DNA of 8,514 nt from Lustribacter sp049512335 (GTDB taxonomy: Bacteria > Vulcanimicrobiota > Vulcanimicrobiia > Vulcanimicrobiales > Vulcanimicrobiaceae). The notes below the pieces were generated by a model. The model did not search any database and was not told where the DNA came from. It was given only the letters and a program-made list of their open reading frames with translations. Below are positions 7,901-8,514 of the stretch, piece after piece; position 1 is the stretch's first letter; the number at the start of each line of letters is the position of its first letter. Location: assembly GCA_049512335.1 (NCBI GenBank), contig JBEKXE010000179.1, positions 1 to 8,514 of the forward strand. The letters run 5' to 3'. Both the position numbers and the translations under genes were made by a program.

Positions 7901-8048
7901 TGACCAGCACCTGAATCGAGGGCGTGGCCGTGTTCGGGAACTGCTGCTGGATCAGCGACACGCCGCCCAGCGCACCGGCCAGCAGCACCAACGCGAGAAA
8001 CACGGTGACGAGCGTCGGGCGCTCGACGAACAATCGCGTCAGCGACAT
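4902..8048 (-). CDS. HAE1-type RND efflux pump inner-membrane subunit
   Basis: This is a proton-driven inner-membrane subunit of a tripartite efflux complex (AcrB/MdtB/MdtC family, Pfam ACR_tran) that exports hydrophobic or amphiphilic compounds through a periplasmic adaptor and a TolC-type channel. At 1048 residues it is full length. It shows TM1 (about 11-30), a first porter domain (to about 335), TM2-TM6 (about 344-488) with the proton-relay Asp pair at 411-412 in GILVDDSIVVLENVERH, TM7 (about 532-552), a second porter domain (GFEYIPPVDRGE, 551-562, onward), and TM8-TM12 (about 860-1015) with the relay Lys928 in LVTKNGILLVDFA. All three charged relay residues are present, so it should be active. 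A short Gly/Ser/Thr-rich insert (about 246-260) precedes the RVGDVANV strand. The ATG shares one base with the stop of the preceding pump gene (TGATG), and the gene's own stop overlaps the solute-binding gene (ATGA). No adaptor or outer-membrane gene is in view. The exported substrate cannot be told from sequence. Confidence 0.97.
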   Translation of the reverse strand: MSLTRLFVERPTLVTVFLALVLLAGALGGVSLIQQQFPNTATPSIQVLVSYPGASTTEMRDAIVRPLEDQLAGAPELDHLETAIQPGQASVVAVFQLSSNQNDDLVQVQGRVQNAQHSLPNDVQTPQIAIYNPSEAVVVSLVLRSRALSTGDLSSLVVNKIVPSLEQLEGVSFVQENGTVTPSIQVAVDPQRLDSSGFTLTDVVTTLTNNNVRAPGGILYTPNRETNLDVRGDIQDAASVSNLLLGAGSGAPTGTNDWSTQTRLFRVGDVANVTDTYETQRVYAYSEGIPGVELDVQKSADTSEVETSKHVLAALPALRRTYPDVQFTLLNVQATYTEQQLTGVMRTLIEAVIFTGIVMLFFLRSWRNAIVVMIAIPASLLVTLAAMRLAGFTLDTVSLLAMTLIIGILVDDSIVVLENVERHFRRGEGPSQAAISGRLEIGVAAVVITLVDVVVFLPISFLPGSVGLFLREFGLVVTVATLTSLFVSFTVTPALAGRWALLSTWQPWPWIERFSAGFERLRSSYVNRVLPWALARGRLVGAISALSLVLAVALIPLGIVGFEYIPPVDRGEIYLTLTYPPGTPLESTRQGLLAVEAAIDQTPDVQAESSMAGAYIGQLSGYINNGAIGQMNIFLRDRRSHPTEYWAESFQRTAKRIAPDANVVSVPATDIAGGNAQPIDEIVSSLDGNPEPYARKVAAALAATPGAVDVTTSAADDAPQVNVEFNRDRARALNASIGTASTAVRAAFGGDLATQFTGLDGLKDVLVTYPQSAQTSLAAIEHIPIRAGDGSIVHVGDIATLLQAPAPAMILRINRQTVDYVGANVAPGAILSNVQRAFAQRVQALHLPAGVTVGEAAGGNQQDVGDTVTGMTFALLLSVALVYLLMVALYNSYRTPFIIMFAVPVAVVGALGSLALTHQTLNLFSLIGAVLLIGLVTKNGILLVDFANMRRREGLDRAAAIREAARERFRPIMMTTVAMVAGMTPLALVLDPGAQAARSLGTVVIGGLISSLLLTLVLVPVVYLAVAPKGHEDEEPNPLPRRIPVEVR
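4910..4914 (-). promoter_or_regulatory. Strong Shine-Dalgarno site of the solute-binding protein, inside the RND gene
   Basis: On the - strand GGAGG stands four bases before the ATG at 4905, within the final codons of the RND pump gene (Val-Glu-Val-Arg-stop). Together with the ATGA stop/start overlap this fixes the start and indicates translational coupling. Confidence 0.8.
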
Positions 8049-8514
8049 CAGTGCGGTTCCAGCGCGAGCGTCGAGGCGGCTTCGCCGTTCGCCGCCGGCT
8101 CGTGCCGGCCGGCGTCCTTCGGCGGTCCGGGCGCGATCCAGATGAACACGATCGGCACGATCACCAGCGTCAGCACGAGCGAGCTGGTCAACCCGCCGAT
8201 GACGACCGAGCCGAGCGAACGCTTCGCGACCGAACCCGGATCGAGCGCCAGCGCGAGCGGCGTCATGCCGGCGATCATCGACGCGGTCGTCATGACGATC
8301 GGGCGGAAGCGCACGCGCGCCGCCTCTTCGATCGCGCTGATTTTGTCTACCCCGGCGCGCACGCGCTTGCCCGCGAAGTCGACCAGCAAGATCCCGTTCT
8401 TGCTGACGAGGCCGACCAGCATGACGACGCCGATAATCGAATACAGGTTCAACCCTTGGTGCGTGACCGCGAGCGCGCCGAAAGCGCCGATCGCGGCGAC
8501 CGGGATCGCGAACA
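8048..8514 (-). CDS. Second HAE1-type RND efflux pump, C-terminal part (cut by window edge)
   Basis: The frame is open to the right edge, so only the last 154 residues are seen; the true start lies outside, and the TTG at 8452 is an internal Leu codon. The fragment covers TM9 (part) to TM12: FAIPVAAIGAFGALAVTHQG, NLYSIIG, the relay Lys in LVSKNGILLVDFAGKR, FRPIVMTTASMIAGMTPLAL, RSLGSVVIGG and a final membrane segment ending in VFIWIAPGPP, followed by a hydrophilic tail of about 25 residues. Over 107 residues I count 74 identical to the neighbouring pump (about 70%, gap-free hand alignment), so the two are tandem paralogues. The stop shares its last base with the start of the second pump (TGATG), which implies one transcript. 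In MdtBC-type systems two such subunits form one mixed trimer; whether that holds here is inference. Confidence 0.95.
   Translation of the reverse strand, partial: FAIPVAAIGAFGALAVTHQGLNLYSIIGVVMLVGLVSKNGILLVDFAGKRVRAGVDKISAIEEAARVRFRPIVMTTASMIAGMTPLALALDPGSVAKRSLGSVVIGGLTSSLVLTLVIVPIVFIWIAPGPPKDAGRHEPAANGEAASTLALEPH

Overview
The window is GC-rich (clearly above 60% by eye), gene-dense and almost entirely coding. It shows six substantial genes plus the last 19 codons of a seventh. Tandem HAE1-type RND pumps indicate a Gram-negative (diderm) bacterium. GTG starts, an alanine/arginine-rich proteome and a prenyl synthase with an actinobacterial-style second Asp-rich motif suggest a high-GC, non-model lineage. 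A Candidatus Eremiobacterota/Vulcanimicrobiota-like organism is my best guess, but this is inference from sequence feel, not a database result.

Left part, + strand (1-1068): the tail of an unidentified gene is followed four bases later by a short-chain trans-polyprenyl (FPP/GGPP-type) diphosphate synthase. Its 3' end overlaps the convergent 3' end of a family 2 glycosyltransferase on the - strand (1040-2143, possibly from 2200).

Middle and right, - strand, read right to left: the C-terminal part of one RND pump (8514-8048), a complete second RND pump (8048-4902), a signal-peptide-bearing NMT1/SsuA-like solute-binding protein (4905-3970), then a DUF2029/GT87-type polytopic membrane glycosyltransferase (3927-2410). 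The junctions are TGATG, ATGA and a 42-base gap, so these four genes look like one operon. A gap of about 210-270 bases separates them from the GT2 gene, which may have its own promoter.

The likely working picture is a two-pump RND efflux system comparable in layout to MdtB/MdtC. Its adaptor and outer-membrane channel are not in view; if clustered, the adaptor probably lies beyond the right edge. The pumps are translationally coupled to an orphan periplasmic binding protein with no ABC permease or ATPase in view, and are followed by cell-envelope glycosylation enzymes. The prenyl synthase could supply isoprenoid precursors, but nothing in the window ties it directly to the glycosyltransferases. 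No RNA genes, CRISPR arrays, insertion sequences or phage genes were seen. I do not see a clearly new system. The most unusual point is the tight RND plus solute-binding-protein coupling.
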